Part shown: positions 25,406 through 33,111 of the stretch, piece by piece
How positions within the stretch are numbered: position 1 is the stretch's first letter
How the letters are laid out: the number at the start of each line of letters is the position of its first letter
Assembly (NCBI GenBank): GCA_029864095.1
Contig: JAOTUB010000014.1
Coordinates: 1 to 47,173 of the forward strand
DNA: 47,173 bases
Reading direction: 5' to 3'
From: Gammaproteobacteria bacterium
Lineage (GTDB): Bacteria > Pseudomonadota > Gammaproteobacteria > Steroidobacterales > Woeseiaceae
Translations under genes and position numbers: made by a program
Notes under the pieces: model-generated
What the model was told of the DNA's origin: nothing
The model's database searches: none
Seen by the model: only the letters and a program-made list of their open reading frames with translations

Positions 25406-26296
25406 CTACGACGATCCGATGAACGAGATCAGCACTTCGGCGAGTTCTTCGCCTTTGTCCTCCTGCAGGAAATGGCCGGCATTGCGTATCTTTACGTGTT
25501 CGATGTTCCGTGCGCCAGGGACGCGGTCCTGAAACGGACGTTCGCCGCCGCGGGTTATCGGGTCACGGTTGCTGAACGTCGTCAGAAACGGTTTATCGAA
25601 TGTCGATAACAGCTGCCACGCGCGCCGATTGTCGTCGCTGGCGACGTCGTCGGGTCCGGTCGGCACGAGTGCTGGAAACGCGCGCGCGCCGGCCTTGTAT
25701 CGGGCCGAGGGAAACGGCGCGTCGTAAGCTGCTACCTCGGCTTTCGTGAGGTCATTGACGGTGCCGGACTGAACGATACGGCCGACCGGAAACCAAGGGC
25801 TCCAGCGGGCAAACGCACGCCAGATCCTGAATGCGCGCGGAAATTCCTCGTCGCCGGTCGGCATGCCGCCGTTGCCGAGCGCGATGCGCGCAAAACGGTG
25901 CTGATTTTCTGCCGCAACGCGCAGCCCGATCAGGGACCCCCAGTTCTGGCAAAACAGCGTGATGTCGTTGAGGTCGAGCGCCTCGATGAACTGCCGCATC
26001 CAGTTGACATGACCGGCATAGCTGTAGTCGCTTCGCGCAGCAGGCTTGTCAGATCTGCCAAAGCCGATCAGGTCCGGCGCAACGACCCGATGCCCGGCGC
26101 TCGCGAGCGGCGGGATCATCTTGCGATACAGATACGACCAGCTCGGCTCGCCATGGAGCAGGAGTACCGGGGCGGCGTCGGCGGGTCCCGCGCCGACGTA
26201 GTGCATACGCAAACCGGCGATCTCGACGTAGTTCGGTTCGAAGCCATAGCCCGGGAGGTTGGCGAATCGATAATCTGGTGTGCGCAAGGCATTCAT
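25406..26296 (-). CDS. Haloalkane-dehalogenase-like alpha/beta hydrolase with Asn at the nucleophile position
   Basis: 296 residues from ATG 26296 (MNALRTPDYRF), the usual HLD-I beginning. HGEPSWSYLYRKMIPP at 48-63, DLIGFGRSDKP at 75-85, the nucleophile elbow CQNWGS at 116-121, a likely acid in FSNRDP and the base in NAGHF. Family members have Asp in QDWG as the nucleophile that displaces halide; here codon 25943-25945 is AAC (Asn118). The halide-stabilising Trp119 is kept. The protein may be inactive, self-activated by deamidation, or of changed function. Divergent from an HSL-type esterase with a 44-bp gap. Confidence 0.85.
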   Translation of the reverse strand: MNALRTPDYRFANLPGYGFEPNYVEIAGLRMHYVGAGPADAAPVLLLHGEPSWSYLYRKMIPPLASAGHRVVAPDLIGFGRSDKPAARSDYSYAGHVNWMRQFIEALDLNDITLFCQNWGSLIGLRVAAENQHRFARIALGNGGMPTGDEEFPRAFRIWRAFARWSPWFPVGRIVQSGTVNDLTKAEVAAYDAPFPSARYKAGARAFPALVPTGPDDVASDDNRRAWQLLSTFDKPFLTTFSNRDPITRGGERPFQDRVPGARNIEHVKIRNAGHFLQEDKGEELAEVLISFIGSS

Positions 26297-26340
26297 GTGC
26301 TGACAGCTGTGTCGCCGGGAGGACAATGTCACTATCATAG

Positions 26341-27279
26341 ATGAGTATGTTCCTCCAGCCGCCACTGAAGATAAGCATCCGCGCAAAGATCGTTCGCTGG
26401 ATCACCGGCGCGCTGATCAAGCGCATCGACGCGAAAACGGCGAAAGTCGCTTCGCTGCGCCGGCGTTGGCATGGGTTTTCCGTAATTCTGCGGACTGTGT
26501 TTGGCGTGAAGGCGAATCGCTCTGCGGTGCAAGGGCTTCCAGCGTTGTGGATGCAGCCAAGACGGGCAACAGATAACAAGCTGTTGCTGTATCTGCACGG
26601 CGGTGCCTACATCATGGGCAACATCGCAACGCACCGGCAATTCGTCAGCTTCATTGCGCGTGAAGCCGGTGTTCGGGCTCTACTGCCGGAGTACCGGCTT
26701 GCCCCGGAACACCGGTTCCCGGCAGCTGTTGAAGATGCGGCTGGACTCTACCGTGCGCTGCTGGCAGACGGCTATGCGGCGGAGGACATCGTTGTCGCCG
26801 GCGATTCGGCCGGCGGGGGGCTTACCATGGCAATGTTGCTGGCACTCCGGGATGCTGACGATCCATTGCCAGCCGGCGCCTGCCTGCTCTCGCCCTGGCT
26901 GGACCTGGCTGCGGCCGGCGAGACCATGACGACGCGCGCAGAGAGAGACCCCTGGTTCAAACCGCAAGACATGCCGATCGTTGCGGACTACTACTGCGAA
27001 CCGGGACAGCGCATGAATCCGCTGGTATCACCCGTTTATGCAGACCTGTCCGGGTTGCCGCCGCTTTACATTCAGGTTGGTGAAGAGGAAATACTGCTTA
27101 GCGATTCCACGCGTGCGGCAGACAAAGTGACAGCCGCCGGTGGCGAAGTTGAACTCGAGATCTGGCCGGGCATGTGGCATGTGTTTCAGATGTTCGTGTA
27201 TCTGATGCCGGAGGCAAAAATCGCGACCAGGAAGATCGGCGCATACATCCGTCAGGTATTGCGCGTCGCCAGTCCCTAG
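26341..27279 (+). CDS. HSL-family alpha/beta hydrolase (esterase/lipase)
   Basis: 312 residues (ATG 26347 is an alternative start). Hormone-sensitive-lipase family motifs: the oxyanion HGGAY (about residues 86-90), the nucleophile elbow GDSAGGG, the acid in the VGEEEILLSDS region and the base His in GMWHVFQMF. An N-terminal amphipathic or cap region precedes. Such enzymes hydrolyse acyl esters, and related ones act on steryl acetates or short-chain esters. The exact substrate is unknown. Convergent with the methyltransferase gene (4-bp overlap of ends). Confidence 0.88.
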   Translation: MSMFLQPPLKISIRAKIVRWITGALIKRIDAKTAKVASLRRRWHGFSVILRTVFGVKANRSAVQGLPALWMQPRRATDNKLLLYLHGGAYIMGNIATHRQFVSFIAREAGVRALLPEYRLAPEHRFPAAVEDAAGLYRALLADGYAAEDIVVAGDSAGGGLTMAMLLALRDADDPLPAGACLLSPWLDLAAAGETMTTRAERDPWFKPQDMPIVADYYCEPGQRMNPLVSPVYADLSGLPPLYIQVGEEEILLSDSTRAADKVTAAGGEVELEIWPGMWHVFQMFVYLMPEAKIATRKIGAYIRQVLRVASP

Positions 27280-28646
27280 AACCCCGTCTGCTTCTGCGCG
27301 TCGTCGTGCATCTTGGTCAGAAATGACCGGATCGCAGGCTCGGCTTCCCCACGCGACATGAGCTTTTGCTTTTCGAGAACGACGGCCATGTCCTTGAGCG
27401 TTCGCTTGCCGTCGATCAGCGACATGATGAAAGAATAAATCTGTGTCGTCATCGCCTGGCTGCGAAACGATGCCAACAGCGGCACCGGCTCTTTGCCTGT
27501 TACGATCCAATCCGGTAATGCCCGATGTCGCGGTGGCGGCTCGACCGCACGTTCTTTATATGCCGAAAACGTGAATACTTTTTCCTGCCGCCCGTGGCGG
27601 CTTGCCGGAGAGCACATGTACGGAATCGTCGCTTCGGATACGTACGGATCACTGAAGCCGTTTTCGGCGACGATCGCCTTGGTTTCCTCGGGACTGTAAC
27701 GACGCCCGCGCTCGGGATGGGCAAATGCCAATGAGCCGAAATTGACCCAGCGGCCGTTTGCCTTCAGCAATGCATTGATGCGCGCTGCAAGCACGGGCAG
27801 ATCTTCGCTGACGATGTCGATCAGCCACGGCGTGATAACCGTATCGAACGCCTGACTCGCGAACGGCGGGCGCAAGGCGTCCCCGAGCACGAGGTGAAAA
27901 CCGTCGCGAACAACGTCGGGCGCCGACAGCGTGCGCAAAACAGCGTCGTCTTCGAGCGATTTCGGCGCGATCGGAAATTCGTATAATTTCAATGCCCGGC
28001 CTTGGGTGACGGCCTGTGCGATCAGCAGCAGCAGCGGATTGAAGTCCATCGCGATCGTCGTGGTGCAGTCCGCCTGCATGTGCAGGTCGTATGCCAGGCG
28101 CCCGGCGCCGGCGCCCAGCACGAGCACGATGCCGAGTTCCGCATTTTCGTGCAGCACCGAGCGGAGCTGTTTGAGCGACGCCTTGTTTTCCTCGTCGCCC
28201 CATGCCCAGTCGCGATGCACATTGGCGTAGTAAGTATTCAGGGCCTGATCGGCCGGAAGTCGCGTCCGCAGTGCGAGGTAGCTTTCATAGTTGCCGTGCA
28301 TCGACTGCACATCGACGGGCCGCAGGAGTTTTTGCAGCGAGCGGCGGTGTGAATCGGTCGCTTTCTTAAAGCGCTCGATGCGTCGTTTCGTCAGCGGCCG
28401 CAGATCCTTGTTCTTGAGTTCGGTTTCGAGACCAGCCGATTCCTGGCTGAGCTGTTGCAGCGAGAACTGCAGACGCCCACGCCATTCGCCGAGGGTTGCC
28501 TGCGGTTCGGCGAACATCCAGGGAATGCCATCGATCGACGGGAAGTCGATTTTGCAGGCGCCGCAACTGTAGACACCGGCGTTTTCCGTCAGAGGCGTCT
28601 TATCGCAACGGGGACAAGCCAGCAAACTGAAAAGGTCATCCGACAT
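27276..28646 (-). CDS. Zinc-ribbon (Trm112-like) + N2227-like methyltransferase + PqqD-like tail
   Basis: About 456 residues from ATG 28646. Residues 8-42 form a Trm112-like zinc ribbon (C11, C14, C28, C31). Residues about 110-340 look like the N2227/carnosine N-methyltransferase family: VLVLGAGAGRLAYDL (174-188), the MDFNPLLLLIAQA motif, ITPWLIDIV, and WVNFGSLAFAHP. The last 60 residues (YSFIMSLIDGKRTLKDMAVVLE) resemble a PqqD-like small-peptide-binding domain. N2227 enzymes methylate a histidine-containing dipeptide in eukaryotes; the bacterial substrate is unknown, and the PqqD-like tail hints at a peptide. Repeat copy C lies just upstream. Confidence 0.75.
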   Translation of the reverse strand: MSDDLFSLLACPRCDKTPLTENAGVYSCGACKIDFPSIDGIPWMFAEPQATLGEWRGRLQFSLQQLSQESAGLETELKNKDLRPLTKRRIERFKKATDSHRRSLQKLLRPVDVQSMHGNYESYLALRTRLPADQALNTYYANVHRDWAWGDEENKASLKQLRSVLHENAELGIVLVLGAGAGRLAYDLHMQADCTTTIAMDFNPLLLLIAQAVTQGRALKLYEFPIAPKSLEDDAVLRTLSAPDVVRDGFHLVLGDALRPPFASQAFDTVITPWLIDIVSEDLPVLAARINALLKANGRWVNFGSLAFAHPERGRRYSPEETKAIVAENGFSDPYVSEATIPYMCSPASRHGRQEKVFTFSAYKERAVEPPPRHRALPDWIVTGKEPVPLLASFRSQAMTTQIYSFIMSLIDGKRTLKDMAVVLEKQKLMSRGEAEPAIRSFLTKMHDDAQKQTGF

Positions 28647-28671
28647 GGCCGGAGTATAACTGCATGGGTGC

Positions 28672-28810
28672 GACCGGGACATTAACCACCTTCATGGCTC
28701 GGTTGATCGGCGACATCTTGTTGCCGACCCTTCGGGCGCACTGCGTGCGTCCAGAATCGCTCCCGGCGATGTTGTCGCTGCGCTTTACTTGCGATAACGC
28801 ACATCCGGCC
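28672..28810 (+). repeat. Dispersed structured repeat, copy C
   Basis: About 139 bp, starting GACCGGGACATT and ending near ACATCCGGCC, between the methyltransferase start and the DUF1501-like gene's terminator. The three hairpins are kept despite substitutions: GGCGACA-TCT-TGTTGCC keeps pairing through G-U, and the middle GGGCGCAC/GTGCGTCC and ATCGC/GCGAT stems are intact. Confidence 0.88.
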
Positions 28811-28852
28811 CACGGCCAGGTGAGGACTTGCGTTCTGCGGCCAAGCGGCCCC

Positions 28853-28883
28853 AAAAAAAAGACCGGTCATGCGACCGGTCTTT
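28853..28883 (-). terminator. Intrinsic terminator of the leftward haem-protein operon
   Basis: On the minus strand: AAAGACCGGTC - loop GCAT - GACCGGTC followed by a run of eight T (28853-28860 read as A on plus). The stem is 11 bp including the AAA/TTT extension. It lies 25 bp after the DUF1501-like stop. Confidence 0.9.
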
Positions 28884-28889
28884 GGGTTT

Positions 28890-28915
28890 CCGTATAGCGG
28901 GGGAGAGCTATACGG
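28890..28915 (-). repeat. Hairpin spanning the stop codon of the DUF1501-like gene
   Basis: Perfect 9-bp stem CCGTATAGC / GCTATACGG with an 8-base loop; the TAG stop (28908-28910) is within the stem. Directly precedes the terminator hairpin, perhaps protecting the 3' end of the mRNA. Confidence 0.75.
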
Positions 28916-30536
28916 GGTTGCCGATAGTGCCGTTACATATCGGCGTAAAGGCCGTCAGGCTGTCCTGCATGCTCGAGTTGCCAAGACCGTGGTTCGGGAA
29001 CACGTTCGCGAACTGGCCCTGCTCGCCGTGAAGCGCCATGTAGTTTAGAAGCACCGTATTTACGAGCAGGTTGACGTTGTTTGCTGCCGGCGTCGCTGCG
29101 CGTTGCACCGAGCCGCCTGCGTCCATGTAGCCGATTTGCTGATGAACCGCCTGTTCCTCGGGCGTCGCACCGATGATGGTCGGTCTCCGGCCCGGGTTGT
29201 ACACGAGGAAGAAGGCGCCGGCAGTCGAAGAGTTATCACTCGACCACTCGCCCTTACCGCGGCCGGCCAGCGAGTTATCGATCGTGCCGTTCGAAGACAG
29301 CGAGCCGTCACTGAAGACATACATCATCAGCGGCACGCCCTGGCGGGCGGCGTACTCGAGACAGGCGCCCATGCAGCGGCCGGCGCGCTCGTCCTTGACT
29401 TCGCCTTCAGCTCGGGCACCGCCGTGGTAGTCGTAGCCACCCATCTCGATGGTACCGGCACCCGCGTAGCCGTTGATGACGAGTTTCATGATGGCCGCGG
29501 TTTTGCGGAATTCCTGTCCGTCGCGCCCACCGCCATTGAACTCGGCGTCGGTAAAGATGCCGGTTGGTCCAACGATCATCGGATCCTGTGACGGATCGAT
29601 CGGCACACCTCCAAAACGATCGGCGATGTCCGCAGACTTCAGGTAGCCGCAGCGAACCAGCTCCTTGATTACCGCTTCTTGCGTAACCTGCGTGTTGACC
29701 TGGTCCATCTTGCGGTCAGTGATTCGGTATATCGACTCCATCACAGCCGTCGCGTCATCTTTCGACAGGATACCGACGAGATCGCCGGTATCGACGAGGT
29801 TCACAACGTCGCCCGGGCGGTCTACCTTGGTCGGCGTCAGGCTGGGGTCCATCAGCGCCTGTGGCAAGGTCGAGTTACCACCGGACGCCGTATTTTCGGT
29901 TCCGGTCAATGTCAGGATCGAACCGTCAGCGCCAAGACCGCCGGTGCCGGCACGCGCAATGCCGTTCATCGGATTGTGCGGGTTGTTGCCGGTGTCATTA
30001 TCCGAGCGTGCCGGAATGACGGCGCCGTTGATGAACTGCTCATTGCCCGGTGTCAGGCTGTTCATGATGCCGCGACGGAATGCGCTATCCAGATGAAAGC
30101 CCAGTCCGAGATCGAAGTTCTCGTACGGCAATTGCAGCGTCGGATCGACGAGACCAGGAATCATGTCTCCGGGCAGGCCCATCTTTTCGTAGCCAGCGGT
30201 CGACAGGAAGTCCAGCTGTCCGCCTTCCTTGCCAACGAGTACGTTCGAGCCGGCAATGTTCGCGCCACCTGCCAAATCAAAGCAGATAAACGGTATCTTG
30301 CCGGCGCCATTCGTCGCGATCTGACAAGGGTTCAGCAGCAGCGGGCTCAGGTCTCCCGACAGGGCGGCCATCGCTTCACGCGGGTTGGAGAACAAGCTCA
30401 ATATGCCTGCGCCTGTCGTATAGGCAGCGCCTGTCATGAAGCCCTGCGCTACGAACTGGCGTCGGGTGACAGGACGCGGATGGTCTGCGTGATACTGCGG
30501 CTCATCCCAGTGCCGTGCATTACGTTTCTTAGCCAT
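28908..30536 (-). CDS. Tat-exported DUF1501-like protein
   Basis: 542 residues. Twin-arginine signal VTRRQFVAQGFMTGAAY (arginines 25-26) followed by a hydrophobic stretch, so exported folded. The body (FDLAGGANIAGSNVLVG near 100, GGYDYHGGARAEGEVKDERAGRCMGACLEYAARQGVPLMMYVFSDG) resembles the DUF1501/sulfatase-like group found beside cytochrome-type partners in several phyla; catalytic residues are not established. Last gene of a three-gene run (28-bp gap from the LamG di-haem lipoprotein) that ends in a strong terminator. Ribosome-binding site AAGGAA. Likely a periplasmic partner of the haem proteins. Confidence 0.75.
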   Translation of the reverse strand: MAKKRNARHWDEPQYHADHPRPVTRRQFVAQGFMTGAAYTTGAGILSLFSNPREAMAALSGDLSPLLLNPCQIATNGAGKIPFICFDLAGGANIAGSNVLVGKEGGQLDFLSTAGYEKMGLPGDMIPGLVDPTLQLPYENFDLGLGFHLDSAFRRGIMNSLTPGNEQFINGAVIPARSDNDTGNNPHNPMNGIARAGTGGLGADGSILTLTGTENTASGGNSTLPQALMDPSLTPTKVDRPGDVVNLVDTGDLVGILSKDDATAVMESIYRITDRKMDQVNTQVTQEAVIKELVRCGYLKSADIADRFGGVPIDPSQDPMIVGPTGIFTDAEFNGGGRDGQEFRKTAAIMKLVINGYAGAGTIEMGGYDYHGGARAEGEVKDERAGRCMGACLEYAARQGVPLMMYVFSDGSLSSNGTIDNSLAGRGKGEWSSDNSSTAGAFFLVYNPGRRPTIIGATPEEQAVHQQIGYMDAGGSVQRAATPAANNVNLLVNTVLLNYMALHGEQGQFANVFPNHGLGNSSMQDSLTAFTPICNGTIGNPV

Positions 30537-30564
30537 AGCTGTATTCCTTTCCTTATCCTGTCTT

Positions 30565-33099
30565 TTACTGAACCAGTGTCACTGCGTTGCCAAGCATGGC
30601 GGCACAGACACCCTTTGAAATTGCCCGCGTATCACTACCACCGGCTATTAAGCGATCAACGAGGTTGTCGGGTCGACCGCCGGCAGCCAGGAAAGTCGCG
30701 AGCTCCGCATGCACGTCGGCGTATGCCGGCTGACTCGCAAGTCCCGTGCCCATGACGAAGTCGATCATTGGTGTGACAAACAAGTCACGATTGCCTGCAG
30801 AAAAAGCTGTTCCCGGAGCCGCATCGAAATTGAATCCTGGGAACATCTGTCCTCTGGTCGGGTTCGGATTACCGTCCATATTGACCAGCGCGTCGCAGTA
30901 TGCGATCGCGAGCTGCGCGACCGCTACTTGGTGCGACGACAGGAACGTGTTGATGTCTTCAACGGCTGGCAGCGATTGCCTGAGCTCCTGGTACGTCATG
31001 TCGACATTCACAAAATCGGTCCAGTCGATACCGGTTGCCTCAGAGAACGTTGCGTTGATCTCGTCAAACGTCCGCAATCCGATCTTCGAAGCCGGAACGA
31101 GGTCGTTCTCGGTAACCACGAGCATTGGATAATCGGGGCGGTTGAACGTATTGCCCGCGAGCACATCGAAGGTCAGGAAGAACTCGTCATCCTGAGGTCC
31201 CTTCTCGAGCGGCAGTACCGCACCCAGTGAGGACAAAGGCTGACCGAGCTCGCCAAACGCTGACGCGCTCAAGGTGCCACTCAGCGTCGAATAAGACTGG
31301 CCAACCGGCGCTTCGAGTCCGTTCATGGCCACGCGCACACCCTGAATCGGAATACCCTCAGGTGAAGAACCGTCCAGCGTGATGAAGTGTGGCCTGTCGA
31401 ACAGGTACGCATAGCTGTCGTACTGCGCGACTTCGAACAGGATGTACGATGACTGCGGCGCTGCCTGAATGTTCTCGGAGATATCGAACAGCATGAAGAA
31501 CTTCTCACCGACGCCGACATCGAAGTTCTGTGCGACTTGCTCCGCCGTCAGTGCACGACGGTGCACGGCTGCAAGACGAACAGTGCCTTCCCAAGGTCCG
31601 TCGCCGGACACTTCGTTGCCGATGACAAACGCAAACGTGTCTTGCCAGTCGACCAACGTTCCACCCGGTATTGGGTCGACCGTCGACACAAGCTCGCCGT
31701 TAACGTAGATCATGCGGCCATCGATGGGGTTATAGGTCACGACGACGTGCTGCAAAGTCGCCTGCAAGACTTCATCGGCATCCGGTGTCGACAGCGCAGG
31801 GTCACCGTTGAGGCTCGTCTCGTTCGTGCGCAGCAGGAAGTCATAGTTGTATAGCGTTTGCTGCAGCGTGAAGTTCCGTGCCTGATCGCCGGCGGAGTAG
31901 CTGACGATTCTGGCCATATCCTGCGTGACGTTGGCCGGAATGACCCAGGCCTCGATAGAGAATTCGCCCGACTCCTGGATGATGTCGTACATCTTTTTAC
32001 TGGCTGTCGTCGTGCCGCGGGCAATTCCACCGTTGGTGGTGATGCCCCAGCCACCGTACCAGGTGACCTCAGGCGACAGGTTCAGGTCGACCGCCGGATC
32101 GACACCGCTGGTGTCGAATGCCACTAGGCCGGTGCCGGTCTTGAATTCCCACAGAGCAATCTGCGCGTCCTCATAACGGTTGCCGCCCGAAGCGAGAGTA
32201 CCGTCAACGAGGCGCAGCGCCTTACTCGTAACAAGGTTCGGATCGACGACCGTCGGCGTAATGCCGTTTGAGAATGCTGTGATCGCGTCTTCCATGGTCT
32301 GGGCATTGGCAGCGCAGTTGTCCCAGCAGTTGTGGAACTCGTTACGCAGACGAATGACGAGGCGCGAGTTAGCCGGAGTATCGAGGTTGATCTTCGGTTT
32401 CGCGGCGTCATAGGCCGTAGTAATGTCGGGATCAGCAATATACGGCTGCTGTGCATTCGCCGATTCGGAGCTGTGACAATTAGCACAGTAAACCTCGAGA
32501 ATCGGGTCATGAATCAGCGTTTCGAACGCGGCCGGATCGAGCGGGAAGTTCTTGCTTGCGCCCGGGTCCTGAGACGGGGGCGGAATCAGGTTGATCTGGC
32601 GCCCGCCACCTGCGGTGTCGCCAACCCAGTTTTCGATCCAGGTCGTCATGATCGTGGCGCATGTGCCGGGATCCTGATTCCAGCAGTTGTGACCCGAGCC
32701 AACCTTCTCGACGACGCGTGACAGCGATGGCTGTTGCGTGTCGACGACCGTAAGGGCCGCATCATAGGCCATGTTTACGTCATCATTACGCACGAACATT
32801 GGTAGCTGACCGACACTCTCGTTGTGGCAGGAACCGCAACGGTCGGTCGTTTTCGCGTTCGCCCAGAATTCCTGTTGGAATTTCAGAACGTCCGCATCAC
32901 GTGCGACCGGGCCGGTGTAAGGATTATTGTTCGTGTTGCCACCGCCGTTAAGCGGGGGCAACGACGTCGTTTGCGCACCGCCGCCACACGCTGCAAGCAA
33001 GACGCTCGCTGCGACAGCAAGAAGTGCGATTCTGAGCGAACGCAGACCGGTCTTGTCGATCGGTGCCGTCTGCATAGCAATTCCAGTTGCTTTGTTCAT
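30565..33099 (-). CDS. Di-haem c-type cytochrome lipoprotein with LamG-like domain
   Basis: 844 residues. Lipobox LLAAC with Cys38. Two covalent haem sites: CGSCH at 88-92 and CANCH at 205-209, with Met and His candidates for axial ligands nearby. Residues about 330-530 form a LamG/concanavalin-like jelly roll (FSIEAWVIPANVTQDMARIVSYSAG, HVVVTYNPIDGRMIYVNGELV). The C-terminal 300 residues are a further domain I do not recognise. Such architecture is common in Planctomycetes-type cytochromes and scattered in proteobacteria, function unknown. Middle gene of the leftward operon (12-bp gap upstream, 28-bp gap downstream). Start ATG 33099 follows GGGAGA. Confidence 0.83.
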   Translation of the reverse strand: MNKATGIAMQTAPIDKTGLRSLRIALLAVAASVLLAACGGGAQTTSLPPLNGGGNTNNNPYTGPVARDADVLKFQQEFWANAKTTDRCGSCHNESVGQLPMFVRNDDVNMAYDAALTVVDTQQPSLSRVVEKVGSGHNCWNQDPGTCATIMTTWIENWVGDTAGGGRQINLIPPPSQDPGASKNFPLDPAAFETLIHDPILEVYCANCHSSESANAQQPYIADPDITTAYDAAKPKINLDTPANSRLVIRLRNEFHNCWDNCAANAQTMEDAITAFSNGITPTVVDPNLVTSKALRLVDGTLASGGNRYEDAQIALWEFKTGTGLVAFDTSGVDPAVDLNLSPEVTWYGGWGITTNGGIARGTTTASKKMYDIIQESGEFSIEAWVIPANVTQDMARIVSYSAGDQARNFTLQQTLYNYDFLLRTNETSLNGDPALSTPDADEVLQATLQHVVVTYNPIDGRMIYVNGELVSTVDPIPGGTLVDWQDTFAFVIGNEVSGDGPWEGTVRLAAVHRRALTAEQVAQNFDVGVGEKFFMLFDISENIQAAPQSSYILFEVAQYDSYAYLFDRPHFITLDGSSPEGIPIQGVRVAMNGLEAPVGQSYSTLSGTLSASAFGELGQPLSSLGAVLPLEKGPQDDEFFLTFDVLAGNTFNRPDYPMLVVTENDLVPASKIGLRTFDEINATFSEATGIDWTDFVNVDMTYQELRQSLPAVEDINTFLSSHQVAVAQLAIAYCDALVNMDGNPNPTRGQMFPGFNFDAAPGTAFSAGNRDLFVTPMIDFVMGTGLASQPAYADVHAELATFLAAGGRPDNLVDRLIAGGSDTRAISKGVCAAMLGNAVTLVQ

Positions 33100-33111
33100 T
33101 GTTCAGTCTCC

